DNA of 64,000 nt from Paludibacteraceae bacterium. Its GTDB lineage: Bacteria; Bacteroidota; Bacteroidia; Bacteroidales; Paludibacteraceae. Under the pieces are notes generated by a model. That model was not told the origin of the DNA, searched no databases, and saw only the letters and a list, made by a program, of their open reading frames with translations. The stretch covers positions 1-64,000 of the forward strand of contig JAFPZY010000043.1 in assembly GCA_017417025.1 (NCBI GenBank). The letters run 5' to 3'. This document shows, piece after piece, positions 42,320 to 49,604 of the stretch (positions are counted from its first letter, which is position 1; the number at the start of each line of letters is the position of its first letter). The position numbers were made by a program, and so were the translations under genes.

Positions 42320-43261
42320 TTATATAATAGGTCTTTTTGCAAGGTGCTCGATGATGATTTTGTAGTGCGGGAAGTCCACTTCCACCATGTTGCTTTCGTG
42401 CACGCAGATGCGCAGTGTGCGGCAGCAGGCTTTCTTGCGGGCGACGGCGAAGAATGTCTGTATCATCATGTCTATTTTCTGCTCTGTTGAGAAGTCCGAC
42501 GGCAGGTCCACGAACCTGTTCCCCATCACCGCTACGTTTATAACGTCCTGCCGCAGGGTGGGGGCGGCGAGGTTCTTCCACATGTTCATCATGAAGTTCA
42601 CATACTCTTTTCTTGTTATCTCTATGCTCCCTTCTTTGTTCAGGTGGCTAAAGCTGACAAGTCCGTAGGTCTCTTGTCCTATCTCCACGGGGCACACCGT
42701 CCCGAGTTCGTACCTGTCTTTGCGTCCGGGCAGTTCTTCGTCTGTGGCGGCAGGTTTGGTGAAACGCAGTGCCGTGTCTATGGCGGCATCTGCGTCCACG
42801 CCGGCTTTCTTGCAGCGGGCAAGGAAGAGGCCGTGCACTGAGCGCGGCGATATTATCGTCCCTAACGCCGTGTCAAACGTGTCCACGCAGTGTATGATGC
42901 GCAGGCCGTCCTGGTCGAACAGGTCGCAGCACTCCACTATCACTTTCAGGTCGGTCTGCGGGTCTTTGTAGGTCGCTTTGGTGGTGGGCCAGTTCATCAC
43001 CAGGCCTATCAGCATCAGCAGGCCGATGGCTATCAGCAGGGTGGCAGGGTGGTCAAAGGGCAGGTGCACCAGCTTGTACAGCAGTTCATGCAGACGGCTG
43101 TCCTCGGGCAGCACGTTTAGCAGTGCGTCAGAGAAGGTTATTATTATACCAAACCCTGCCACAGTGGTCTTCAGTACGTCCCACAGCAGTTCGCGCCAGT
43201 GCCGTCCCAAGAACCGCATCTTGGCGCGCAGCGAAGTCAGTCTTTTGTTCACTTTTGCCAT
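42320..43261 (-). CDS. Two-TM macro-domain protein (ThsA_Macro/DUF6430)
   Basis: The protein is 313 aa. Two membrane helices (about 25-50 and 72-92) are followed by a cytoplasmic macro-like domain. That domain carries CCDLF (111-115), CVDTFDT (125-131), IISPRSVHGLF (137-146), RYELGTVCPV (183-192) and TYGLVSFSHLN, the pattern of DUF6430, renamed ThsA macro domain. In type II Thoeris this architecture is the effector that binds a TIR-made ADP-ribose signal and damages the membrane. Here it is the last gene of a six-gene exported-protein unit, about 2.3 kb upstream of the TIR gene on the same strand. Confidence 0.8.
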   Translation of the reverse strand: MAKVNKRLTSLRAKMRFLGRHWRELLWDVLKTTVAGFGIIITFSDALLNVLPEDSRLHELLYKLVHLPFDHPATLLIAIGLLMLIGLVMNWPTTKATYKDPQTDLKVIVECCDLFDQDGLRIIHCVDTFDTALGTIISPRSVHGLFLARCKKAGVDADAAIDTALRFTKPAATDEELPGRKDRYELGTVCPVEIGQETYGLVSFSHLNKEGSIEITRKEYVNFMMNMWKNLAAPTLRQDVINVAVMGNRFVDLPSDFSTEQKIDMMIQTFFAVARKKACCRTLRICVHESNMVEVDFPHYKIIIEHLAKRPII

Positions 43262-43285
43262 CCCGCCCTGTTAAGTGCTTGTTTG

Positions 43286-44158
43286 TCAGTCGAACCAGTT
43301 GCCTTTTATCTGGTATTCGGGGTCTGCTTCTTTCAGCATCACCTCCCACATCATGCGCTCTTTCGCGTCCACTTCCGCGGCTATTTCCTGGCGGAGTGCC
43401 TCTGCCTCGGCGGTGCATTCTGCGTCTGTCGGTATGTCGCTAAGCAGCATTACGGCCGTCTTTGCGTCTTTCAGTGCCCATGCCGACTTGGCTTTGCTCA
43501 GAGCCATGTTGCAGAACTCGTTGCGCCATGCGTTATACACTTCCACGCTTGCGTCCTGGGCTTTGTTGTAGCATTCTTCGCACACGGCCGGCACTGCCGT
43601 CAGCTGCTCTATGGCCTTTGTGTATTCCTGCCGGCCGGCTTTGGCGCGCGCCTCGGTCAGTATCAGTTCGCACTGCGTGTTGTAGTAATCTACTATGCCC
43701 TGTTTGCCTTTTTCCACGAAGGGCTTGAAGGCAGGGTCGTTTACGCGCACGCTCTTGAAGGCGTTGATGTATGCTTTTTCGGGTGTCTCGCCCACGCCTT
43801 TCGCCTCCACGGAGGTTGATGAGAAGAGCCGGCCTTCAACGCCGTCGCCTATGAAGAATGTCAGGCTGAGGGTGTAAGCGTGCATCGGAGGTGCCGACGG
43901 CACTATTTCTTTGGTCAGCACGTCGGCAGAGCAGGTTATGACGAAGCGGCTGTTTGATATGCCCGAGCAGCCGCCTTTGGTTACAATCTGCGTCATCTTG
44001 TTCACCAATTGCCGTGCTGCCGCCTGCGGTATATCGTCGTCCACCACCACTGCTGTCAGTGCCACGCGTTGTTTGTCGTCCAGTTTGTTGGCGCTTGTCT
44101 GGGCGTATATGCCTGTGCACATGGCGCATAGTGCCAGTGCTATAATGGTGCGTTTCAT
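43286..44158 (-). CDS. Hypothetical secreted protein, possibly TPR-like
   Basis: The protein is 290 aa with a signal peptide ending at IYA/QT. A beta-rich N-half (RVALTAVVVDDDIPQAAARQLVNKM, SNSRFVITCSADVL) resembles proteins of the FlgT/LPP20-associated type. A helical, repeat-like C-half follows (AKAGRQEYTKAIEQLTAVP, ALSKAKSAWALKDAKTAVMLLSDIP). Function unknown. It is separated from the TM-macro gene by 24 bp and from the upstream gene by 1 bp, so it belongs to the same transcript. Confidence 0.6.
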   Translation of the reverse strand: MKRTIIALALCAMCTGIYAQTSANKLDDKQRVALTAVVVDDDIPQAAARQLVNKMTQIVTKGGCSGISNSRFVITCSADVLTKEIVPSAPPMHAYTLSLTFFIGDGVEGRLFSSTSVEAKGVGETPEKAYINAFKSVRVNDPAFKPFVEKGKQGIVDYYNTQCELILTEARAKAGRQEYTKAIEQLTAVPAVCEECYNKAQDASVEVYNAWRNEFCNMALSKAKSAWALKDAKTAVMLLSDIPTDAECTAEAEALRQEIAAEVDAKERMMWEVMLKEADPEYQIKGNWFD

Positions 44159-44159
44159 C

Positions 44160-45572
44160 TTATTTTCCTCCTATTATCAGTTGTGCTTGTCCGAGTCCTT
44201 TGGTCGAGAGGTTGCTCTCGATGGAGTAGTTGTTTTTCAGGTGTTTCTGCAGGTTGCGTGCCCACGAGCGTGCGTCAAGTTCGCGTCCTTTCTCGTTTTG
44301 CAGTGGTATGCACACCTGCTCTATGGTCATGCGGTTGCCGCTCGGGCTGAGGTCGGGGGAGCCGAATTTGCCGTTCACGGTGTTCTCTGCCACCCAGTCT
44401 TCTATTATGTCGTGCAGTTCGTCGCCGTCAAATTCCGCCATCAGGCCGTCCTCGTCAAAGTCGTCCCATGTCAGCACGCGCAGTTTGATGGCGCGGCCCT
44501 GTTTGGCCAGACGGTCGAAATACGACTTCAGGCTGCTGCAGAACGGGTCGAACTGGCCTTGTATGGCGGCTTCTATCATCAATGGCATCTGGAAACTGGC
44601 TGTGTATTCGGCCGGAGAGGTGGAGGGGGTTACGCCTGCCACCGACATGTCGGTGTAAGCGTCAAGGGCGTTCATGCTGAATGTCAGTGTCTTCTGGCTG
44701 CCGCCTTTTATCGCTGTCGTGTTCCAGTCTATCTCTATCCAGATGTCCGCTTTGGCGGTGCGGCGCAGTATGTCGATGGGCGACTCTGTTATTGCCGCTC
44801 CCGATTTGGAGGTCAGCATGGCATCTTCAGCGCTCTCGCTTTTCAGGGTTTTCAGTGTCGCTTCCAGGTCTTTCAGCGGGAAGCCGCGGTTGGCCATGCG
44901 GGCGTTGATTGCGTCAATGGCCTGTGCCAGTTCCTCGCTGTTCAGCAGTGCCTTCTGGTAATCAGGCACATACTCTGTCTGGCCCTGGTTGTCGAAGCTC
45001 TGCATATAGCCGTTTTTGTTGCACCATTGTGCGCTCGGAACCACCATCAGTGTCGGCAGTTTGCCTTCTACGCCGAGGGCTTTTATTATCCCGTCTTCTT
45101 CAAGGCGTTTGCGCAGTTGGTCCACCATCACTATCACCGTTATGCCAACTTTGTATTCTTTCCCCACTTTTATCTGCTGGTCGGGCACTCCGTTGCCTAT
45201 GTACGACACATAGCGCTGGTATGCGCCGCCGGTCTTGAAGAAGTTGTTGAAGTATTCAACGTTGGCATCTTCCACCGACGGGTCGTTTATCAGCGGCTCG
45301 CGGCCTATTATGCGTGTGCCGTCGGTGCTGTTCGGGTAGCCTTTGAATATTATGCCGTGCACTGCGTTTTTCCCTGCCTGGCCTTCTGCTATGGTCGGCT
45401 TGGTGGAGTAGGTCCATACGCGGACCATGGCGGAGCCTTGGGCTGCCTGGCCTACTGCGGCCTGAAGTTCATAACGCCATTGTGCCGTCTCTTTGTCGGC
45501 TTTGCGCTGCTGTGCCGTGGCGGATGCCATGCACACAACTGCTGCGCAGATAATCAGAAGAAGTTTTTTCAT
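44160..45572 (-). CDS. Secreted protein resembling DUF6175
   Basis: The protein is 470 aa with a signal peptide ending at ATA/QQ. A middle region (LPTLMVVPSAQWCNKNGYM, YVPDYQKALLNSEELAQAIDAINARMANRGFPLKDLE, RRTAKADIWIEIDWN) matches my recollection of DUF6175, a Bacteroidetes envelope family that may have a CsgG-like fold. No function is established. A repeat-bearing gap of 169 bp separates it from the gene upstream. Confidence 0.55.
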   Translation of the reverse strand: MKKLLLIICAAVVCMASATAQQRKADKETAQWRYELQAAVGQAAQGSAMVRVWTYSTKPTIAEGQAGKNAVHGIIFKGYPNSTDGTRIIGREPLINDPSVEDANVEYFNNFFKTGGAYQRYVSYIGNGVPDQQIKVGKEYKVGITVIVMVDQLRKRLEEDGIIKALGVEGKLPTLMVVPSAQWCNKNGYMQSFDNQGQTEYVPDYQKALLNSEELAQAIDAINARMANRGFPLKDLEATLKTLKSESAEDAMLTSKSGAAITESPIDILRRTAKADIWIEIDWNTTAIKGGSQKTLTFSMNALDAYTDMSVAGVTPSTSPAEYTASFQMPLMIEAAIQGQFDPFCSSLKSYFDRLAKQGRAIKLRVLTWDDFDEDGLMAEFDGDELHDIIEDWVAENTVNGKFGSPDLSPSGNRMTIEQVCIPLQNEKGRELDARSWARNLQKHLKNNYSIESNLSTKGLGQAQLIIGGK

Positions 45573-45615
45573 TATATTGTTATTTTTTATTTATTTGTCT
45601 TAAGTTTGCCCAGGA

Positions 45616-45669
45616 TTAGTCCCGGGTTAGCCTCGGTTTAGCCTGAGTTAGTCCCGGTTTAGTCTTCGA
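45616..45669. repeat. 11-nt array of TTAGTCCCGGT type
   Basis: There are five units (TTAGTCCCGGG, TTAGCCTCGGT, TTAGCCTGAG, TTAGTCCCGGT, TTAGTCTTCGA), one of them 10 nt, in the gap within the six-gene unit. Confidence 0.8.
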
Positions 45670-45722
45670 GTTTGCCACGCTGTTCCGCATCCACTGTGCA
45701 ATAAATGCAGCAGCAATGAAAT

Positions 45723-45743
45723 ATCAATTATCAACTGTCAATT
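45723..45743. repeat. Heptamer array supplying a stop codon
   Basis: ATCAATT, ATCAACT, GTCAATT. The TAA stop of the gene at 45742-47073 (minus strand, 45742-45744) overlaps the last unit. Confidence 0.8.
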
Positions 45744-47073
45744 ATCCTTTCGTCTGCCTGATAATCATTCCCGGCAGCACTTCCTTGCCCGGGGAGAGTT
45801 CGGTTATCTTGAACAGTGTCCCCTGTATCTCGCCGTCGGCGGGATTTTCCAGAATAGCGTTGAAGCGGTTGTCCCAGATGTGGTTGCGAACTGGCTTGAG
45901 CAGTGCCACGCGCGTGTATTCGATGCGCCCCTTCTTGTTGAGCTTGCACTCGAGCACCTCGAACTTCGACGACTCTGTCACGTCCTCTTTCTCGCCTATC
46001 ATGGCTCTCACGCCGCTCACATTGCCTTTTTTGTCATATTCGATGCCGGTCACGGGGGTTTTTATCCTGAAGTCCTCAAACCGCCCTTGCAGGGTGGCTA
46101 TGTTCTTGTCTAACGAGCGCACGGTGATGAGTTGCAGCAGGTCTGTCCTGTCGTATTTGCCTTTGGTCTCGGTCTTCTCGTAGCGGCTGTCTTCCGTCCC
46201 TAAGTATTTGAGCTTGAAGGGGTTCTCGTCTGTGAGGAAGGCGCGTATCTTGGCCTCGTCCGGCTTCTCGGTGTAGTATTTGGTGTAAAATTCGTTGGCA
46301 AGACTGTCGTTCCACTCCAGCTGGAAGAGGTAGGTGTGAGTCATCACCTTGAAGCCCGTGAACTTGTCGGCAATGTCGCCCGACACTTCGGCGAGCCGTC
46401 TGCCCGAGTTGCCGCCTGTTAGTGCGTCAAACACGCTCCCTATGCCGCTCAGCACGCCTTTGGCTGTGCTGGCACGGTCCTCGGCGGTGATGTAGGTCAT
46501 GTCGCTCACAAGCACAAACGAGTGCGAAATCAGCTCGTCGCTCACGTTCACAAGGTTGGTCATGCCGTCCACGGTCAGACGCGCTTTCTCCACGTCGAGC
46601 AGGTTGGCGTTGTTGCTGCTGCGCTCCATCAGGGTCTTGGTGTCGAAGTGTGCGTCCTGCAGGGTCTCGCCCGTGAAGTTGAACCAGCGTGCCACTATGC
46701 GTTTGCCCACTTCCGCGTCGTTCAGCAGTTTGAGCATTGTCTCTCCGTTCTCGCGTTTCTCGGCGGCGGTCAGCACTACGCTGCCCCCGTAGGTCTGGCG
46801 GTGGAACCCCGCCTCTTTTTTCTTCACGCCGGTTATCTTCGAGTTGTCTATCACTTTGAAATCCAGCTCGTTCTCGTCGTATTTCTCGAATGGCGGAAGG
46901 TCGCTGAATATCTCCCACACGTCATACCCGAACTCGTCTTCGGCGTGATACACCATCATGCTCGTTATCGAGTTGCGGAAATAGGTGCTCACTGTCTTTT
47001 TCTCTGCTTCCTGTGCCTGCAGTGCCGTGAACATAAAGAGGCATGCAAGGGTGAAAATAGTGTTTTTCTTCAT
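45742..47073 (-). CDS. Hypothetical secreted protein
   Basis: The protein is 443 aa with a signal peptide ending at LQA/QE. I do not recognise the family. It has a mixed alpha/beta composition with no membrane segments; features include STYFRNSITSMMVYHAEDEFGYDVWEIF near the N-terminus and FKVMTHTYLFQLEWNDSLANEFY in the middle. It lies 17 bp downstream of the collagen-like gene. Its stop codon is in a heptamer repeat. Confidence 0.55.
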   Translation of the reverse strand: MKKNTIFTLACLFMFTALQAQEAEKKTVSTYFRNSITSMMVYHAEDEFGYDVWEIFSDLPPFEKYDENELDFKVIDNSKITGVKKKEAGFHRQTYGGSVVLTAAEKRENGETMLKLLNDAEVGKRIVARWFNFTGETLQDAHFDTKTLMERSSNNANLLDVEKARLTVDGMTNLVNVSDELISHSFVLVSDMTYITAEDRASTAKGVLSGIGSVFDALTGGNSGRRLAEVSGDIADKFTGFKVMTHTYLFQLEWNDSLANEFYTKYYTEKPDEAKIRAFLTDENPFKLKYLGTEDSRYEKTETKGKYDRTDLLQLITVRSLDKNIATLQGRFEDFRIKTPVTGIEYDKKGNVSGVRAMIGEKEDVTESSKFEVLECKLNKKGRIEYTRVALLKPVRNHIWDNRFNAILENPADGEIQGTLFKITELSPGKEVLPGMIIRQTKG

Positions 47074-47090
47074 TGTTGTGTCTCCTCTGT

Positions 47091-48293
47091 TTATCTGTTC
47101 ATGTATGCTTTTTGGCAGAAGCTGTCCACGTCTGTGAGCACGTACAGGAAGTCGCCGCGTTTGCCGTCCACGCCGTCTTTGCCGTCTTTGCCGTCCGGTG
47201 CTTTGCCCGAGCAGCTGCTCCCTTTGCCGTGTATGCCGCCTTCGCCGCCTTTGCCGCCTTTGCCGGCTTTGCCGGCGTCAATGGTCGTCAGCAGCCCGTT
47301 CAGACCGAAAGTCTGCACGAAGTCAGGGCTTACGCATATCAGGAACTGTCCGCCGTCCTCGCCGTTCTCGCCGTCTTTGCCGTCACCGCCGGGCTGTGCG
47401 CAGGTGCCGGGCACTATCACTTTGGTGTTGCCGTTGCTGTCCGTGCTGGTCAGTTTGTTGGTCCCGTTCAGGCCGAAAGCGCCTTTCTGCCCGTCCTTGC
47501 CGTCGCGTCCTTCGCCGCGGATGACCAGTGGCAGGTGCACGAAGCGCAGGGTCTTCTCGTCAAGGTCGCACAGTACGCCCAGGTCGGGGAAACTGTCGCT
47601 GCCTAAAGTCGTCACTGCAAAGGCGTGCTTCTCGCCGTGCATCGTCATTTTCTTCGTCCAGTACATGTGGAGGTCAAACGTGTATTTCAGCCCCGAGGCG
47701 GTGTGGGTGCACACTATCTTGTGGTCGGCGGGGGCTTCGCCGGTGGCTATTGCCAATACTGGCACTGTCAGCACTATCTTGTTCCCCTCCATCCTTATTG
47801 CCTTGCTCTCTGTCTCAAAGCTGAATTCCGACATGTCCACTGTCTTGTCCGAGTGGTTCACTATCACTATGCTGCTGCCGTACAGCACGGCGGACGACAG
47901 GCGGTCCTTCTTCACGTTGAACTTGCCCCCGTCGTCTTTTATGCGCTCCTTGCCGCGCGAGCTGTTCATCAGCTTGTAGTTGGGGCGTATCACCTGATAC
48001 TCGGCCGACGGGTCGTAGCTTATTGCGAATGTCTCGCCGCCGCTGCGGAGAAGGTTCTGCATCTTTGCTTTCAGCTCGCTGCTCGTGTTGGCTGTCGCGG
48101 GCGATGTCGGGGTGGCGTATCTGCCTTTCTGCTCGCTTATGAGGCGGGCGAATATCTCAGCCTCTGCGGTGGGGAGAGGGGCCTCGTAGCACAATGCTTC
48201 GGGGGCGGGGCGCACAAGGTCGGCTATGTCTTGTGCCTGTAACGGGAGAATTGAAATTGCAAGAATTGCCCAAAGGGGTAAATGGTTTTTCAT
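47091..48293 (-). CDS. Secreted protein with collagen-like Gly-X-Y tracts
   Basis: The protein is 400 aa with a signal peptide ending at LQA/QD. The first 260 residues look globular and beta-rich. The C-terminal third carries three short glycine-repeat tracts: GEGRDGKDGQKG (about 263-274), GGDGKDGENGEDGG (about 302-315) and a longer run from AGKAGKGGKGGEGG through DGKDGKDGVDGKRG (about 340-385), broken by non-repeat sequence. Such tracts can trimerise or act as flexible surface stalks. It is 4 bp downstream of the LPP20-like gene. Confidence 0.7.
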   Translation of the reverse strand: MKNHLPLWAILAISILPLQAQDIADLVRPAPEALCYEAPLPTAEAEIFARLISEQKGRYATPTSPATANTSSELKAKMQNLLRSGGETFAISYDPSAEYQVIRPNYKLMNSSRGKERIKDDGGKFNVKKDRLSSAVLYGSSIVIVNHSDKTVDMSEFSFETESKAIRMEGNKIVLTVPVLAIATGEAPADHKIVCTHTASGLKYTFDLHMYWTKKMTMHGEKHAFAVTTLGSDSFPDLGVLCDLDEKTLRFVHLPLVIRGEGRDGKDGQKGAFGLNGTNKLTSTDSNGNTKVIVPGTCAQPGGDGKDGENGEDGGQFLICVSPDFVQTFGLNGLLTTIDAGKAGKGGKGGEGGIHGKGSSCSGKAPDGKDGKDGVDGKRGDFLYVLTDVDSFCQKAYMNR

Positions 48294-48297
48294 AGGC

Positions 48298-49242
48298 TTA
48301 TTGGTTTTTGTCGTTGTTGATGTAGCAGCGCTGGGTTATTTTCTTGCCGGCTATCGTGTATGTCACTTCCAGCCAGTTTTGTTCGTCGTCATAGCAGCCT
48401 GTCGTGTAGTCATAGCTTATCACGTTGCCGTGCCCCGTGCTCCTTGTCTCAATGGCCGTCAGGCAGTTGGTCTTTGTTTTCGGGGTGAGGCTGCATGCAA
48501 TCTGCTTGTCTCCGTACATCATTACCACCTCGGTCTGCTTGCGGTCGCTGCCTGCGGTCTCAACGTGTATGTTGCCGCTCATCATGCGCTCGTAGTTCTG
48601 CCGTATGCTCTGGCAGATGTTGCGGCGCGGGTCGTCTTCGCGCAGCGACAGCATGAACTGCTTCAGTTGGCTGTGCCGTGCAAGCATCTCGTCAAGCGAG
48701 TTGTAGGCGGCAAAGTCTGTGCCTGCAAACGACTGGAGCGAGTCGTTCACCGCTTTCTGCGTCTTCTCGTATTCCTCCACCAGCTGGTGCAGTTTCATGT
48801 TCGACAGCGGGTATTTCACATGATAGCCATACACTATGCTCTTGTCTGCGCGCTGGGTCTTCACCCAGTAGTAATCGGCTGCATGCGAGGGCGATACGTC
48901 GGCCAGATAGGGTATGTCTGCCGCGGTCACGCTCAGTTCGCTCTTCACCTCGCGGCGGGAGTCTATCTGCCCGTTCTCTGTCACTTCGTGCATCGTGATG
49001 TTGGTCGCAGAGTGGACTTGGGTCGCTATTGCGGATATTATCTGCTCTCTTATCTTGGTGATGGCTTTTGTCTGTGCATCCTCAAGGTTCCCCGCCTCGG
49101 TGGACACGATGATGTAGTCCTTCTCCATGCCGCCTATCCAGTCAGGGGCATGTTTGTGACTCTTTTCCAGCACTTTGTCTCCGGCAGCAAAGGCTGTAGC
49201 CGCTATCATTAGGGCGGAGATGAAGCAGAATAAATGTTTCAT
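48298..49242 (-). CDS. LPP20-like secreted protein
   Basis: The protein is 314 aa with a signal peptide ending at AFA/AG. APDWIGGMEKDYIIVSTEAG and AQTKAITKIREQIISAIATQV fit the LPP20/FlgT-N fold (about 30-120), followed by a helical region and a beta-rich C-terminus. It opens the six-gene unit 49242-42320 behind a good promoter. A second LPP20-like gene is at 26878-27972. Confidence 0.62.
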   Translation of the reverse strand: MKHLFCFISALMIAATAFAAGDKVLEKSHKHAPDWIGGMEKDYIIVSTEAGNLEDAQTKAITKIREQIISAIATQVHSATNITMHEVTENGQIDSRREVKSELSVTAADIPYLADVSPSHAADYYWVKTQRADKSIVYGYHVKYPLSNMKLHQLVEEYEKTQKAVNDSLQSFAGTDFAAYNSLDEMLARHSQLKQFMLSLREDDPRRNICQSIRQNYERMMSGNIHVETAGSDRKQTEVVMMYGDKQIACSLTPKTKTNCLTAIETRSTGHGNVISYDYTTGCYDDEQNWLEVTYTIAGKKITQRCYINNDKNQ

Positions 49243-49267
49243 GGTTCAAAATGTTTTTTTTCGGCGG

Positions 49268-49299
49268 CAAAGATACACATATTTCCTGATATGTGCAAA
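49268..49299 (-). promoter_or_regulatory. sigma-ABfr-type promoter of the six-gene envelope unit
   Basis: On the minus strand, TTTG (49299-49296), 20 nt, TATCTTTG (49275-49268), 26 bp before the start codon, so the leader is very short. Confidence 0.82.
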
Positions 49300-49437
49300 T
49301 TCTTTGTGCTATATTTTGAACTTTTTCTGTTTTCCCCTTTCTTTCTCTGTTTTTGCGTGTTTTCGTTGCCCTGCCTCCAACCCTCGCAGTACCCTCGCAG
49401 TACCCTCACACCTGCGGGCAGTTCTTGCGCTGTTTTC

Positions 49438-49470
49438 TACCGTCACACTACCGTATCACTACCGTATCAC
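49438..49470 (+). repeat. Composite 11-nt repeat element, copy 4
   Basis: TACCGTCACAC, TACCGTATCAC, TACCGTATCAC, followed by GCGCTGTC, 10 bp before the CTCCCGCTCAT array. Confidence 0.92.
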
Positions 49471-49480
49471 GCGCTGTCGT

Positions 49481-49568
49481 CTCCCGCTCATCTCCCGCTC
49501 ATCTCCCGCTCATCTCCCGCTAATCTCCCGCTCATCTCTCGCTCGTCTCCCGCTCGTCTCTCGGTTGC
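49481..49568 (+). repeat. 11-nt array CTCCCGCTCAT x8
   Basis: There are eight consecutive 11-nt units, five close to CTCCCGCTCAT and the last three drifting (CTCTCGCTCGT, CTCCCGCTCGT, CTCTCGGTTGC). It ends 36 bp before the dnaA stop. Confidence 0.93.
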
Positions 49569-49604
49569 CATGCCTCCGTTGCTGGCCTTATATAAAAAAT
49601 AAGG

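Larger units (their letters stand above)
49243..49604. other. dnaA 3' region with dense 11-nt repeats
   Basis: It contains the promoter above, an array AACCCTCGCAG, TACCCTCGCAG, TACCCTCACAC (49379-49411), composite copy 4 and an eight-unit CTCCCGCTCAT array. No gene is seen. Confidence 0.85.

Noticed and set aside
49379..49568. CRISPR array
   Set aside because: The repeats are 11-nt tandem units without unique spacers, and no cas genes are present.
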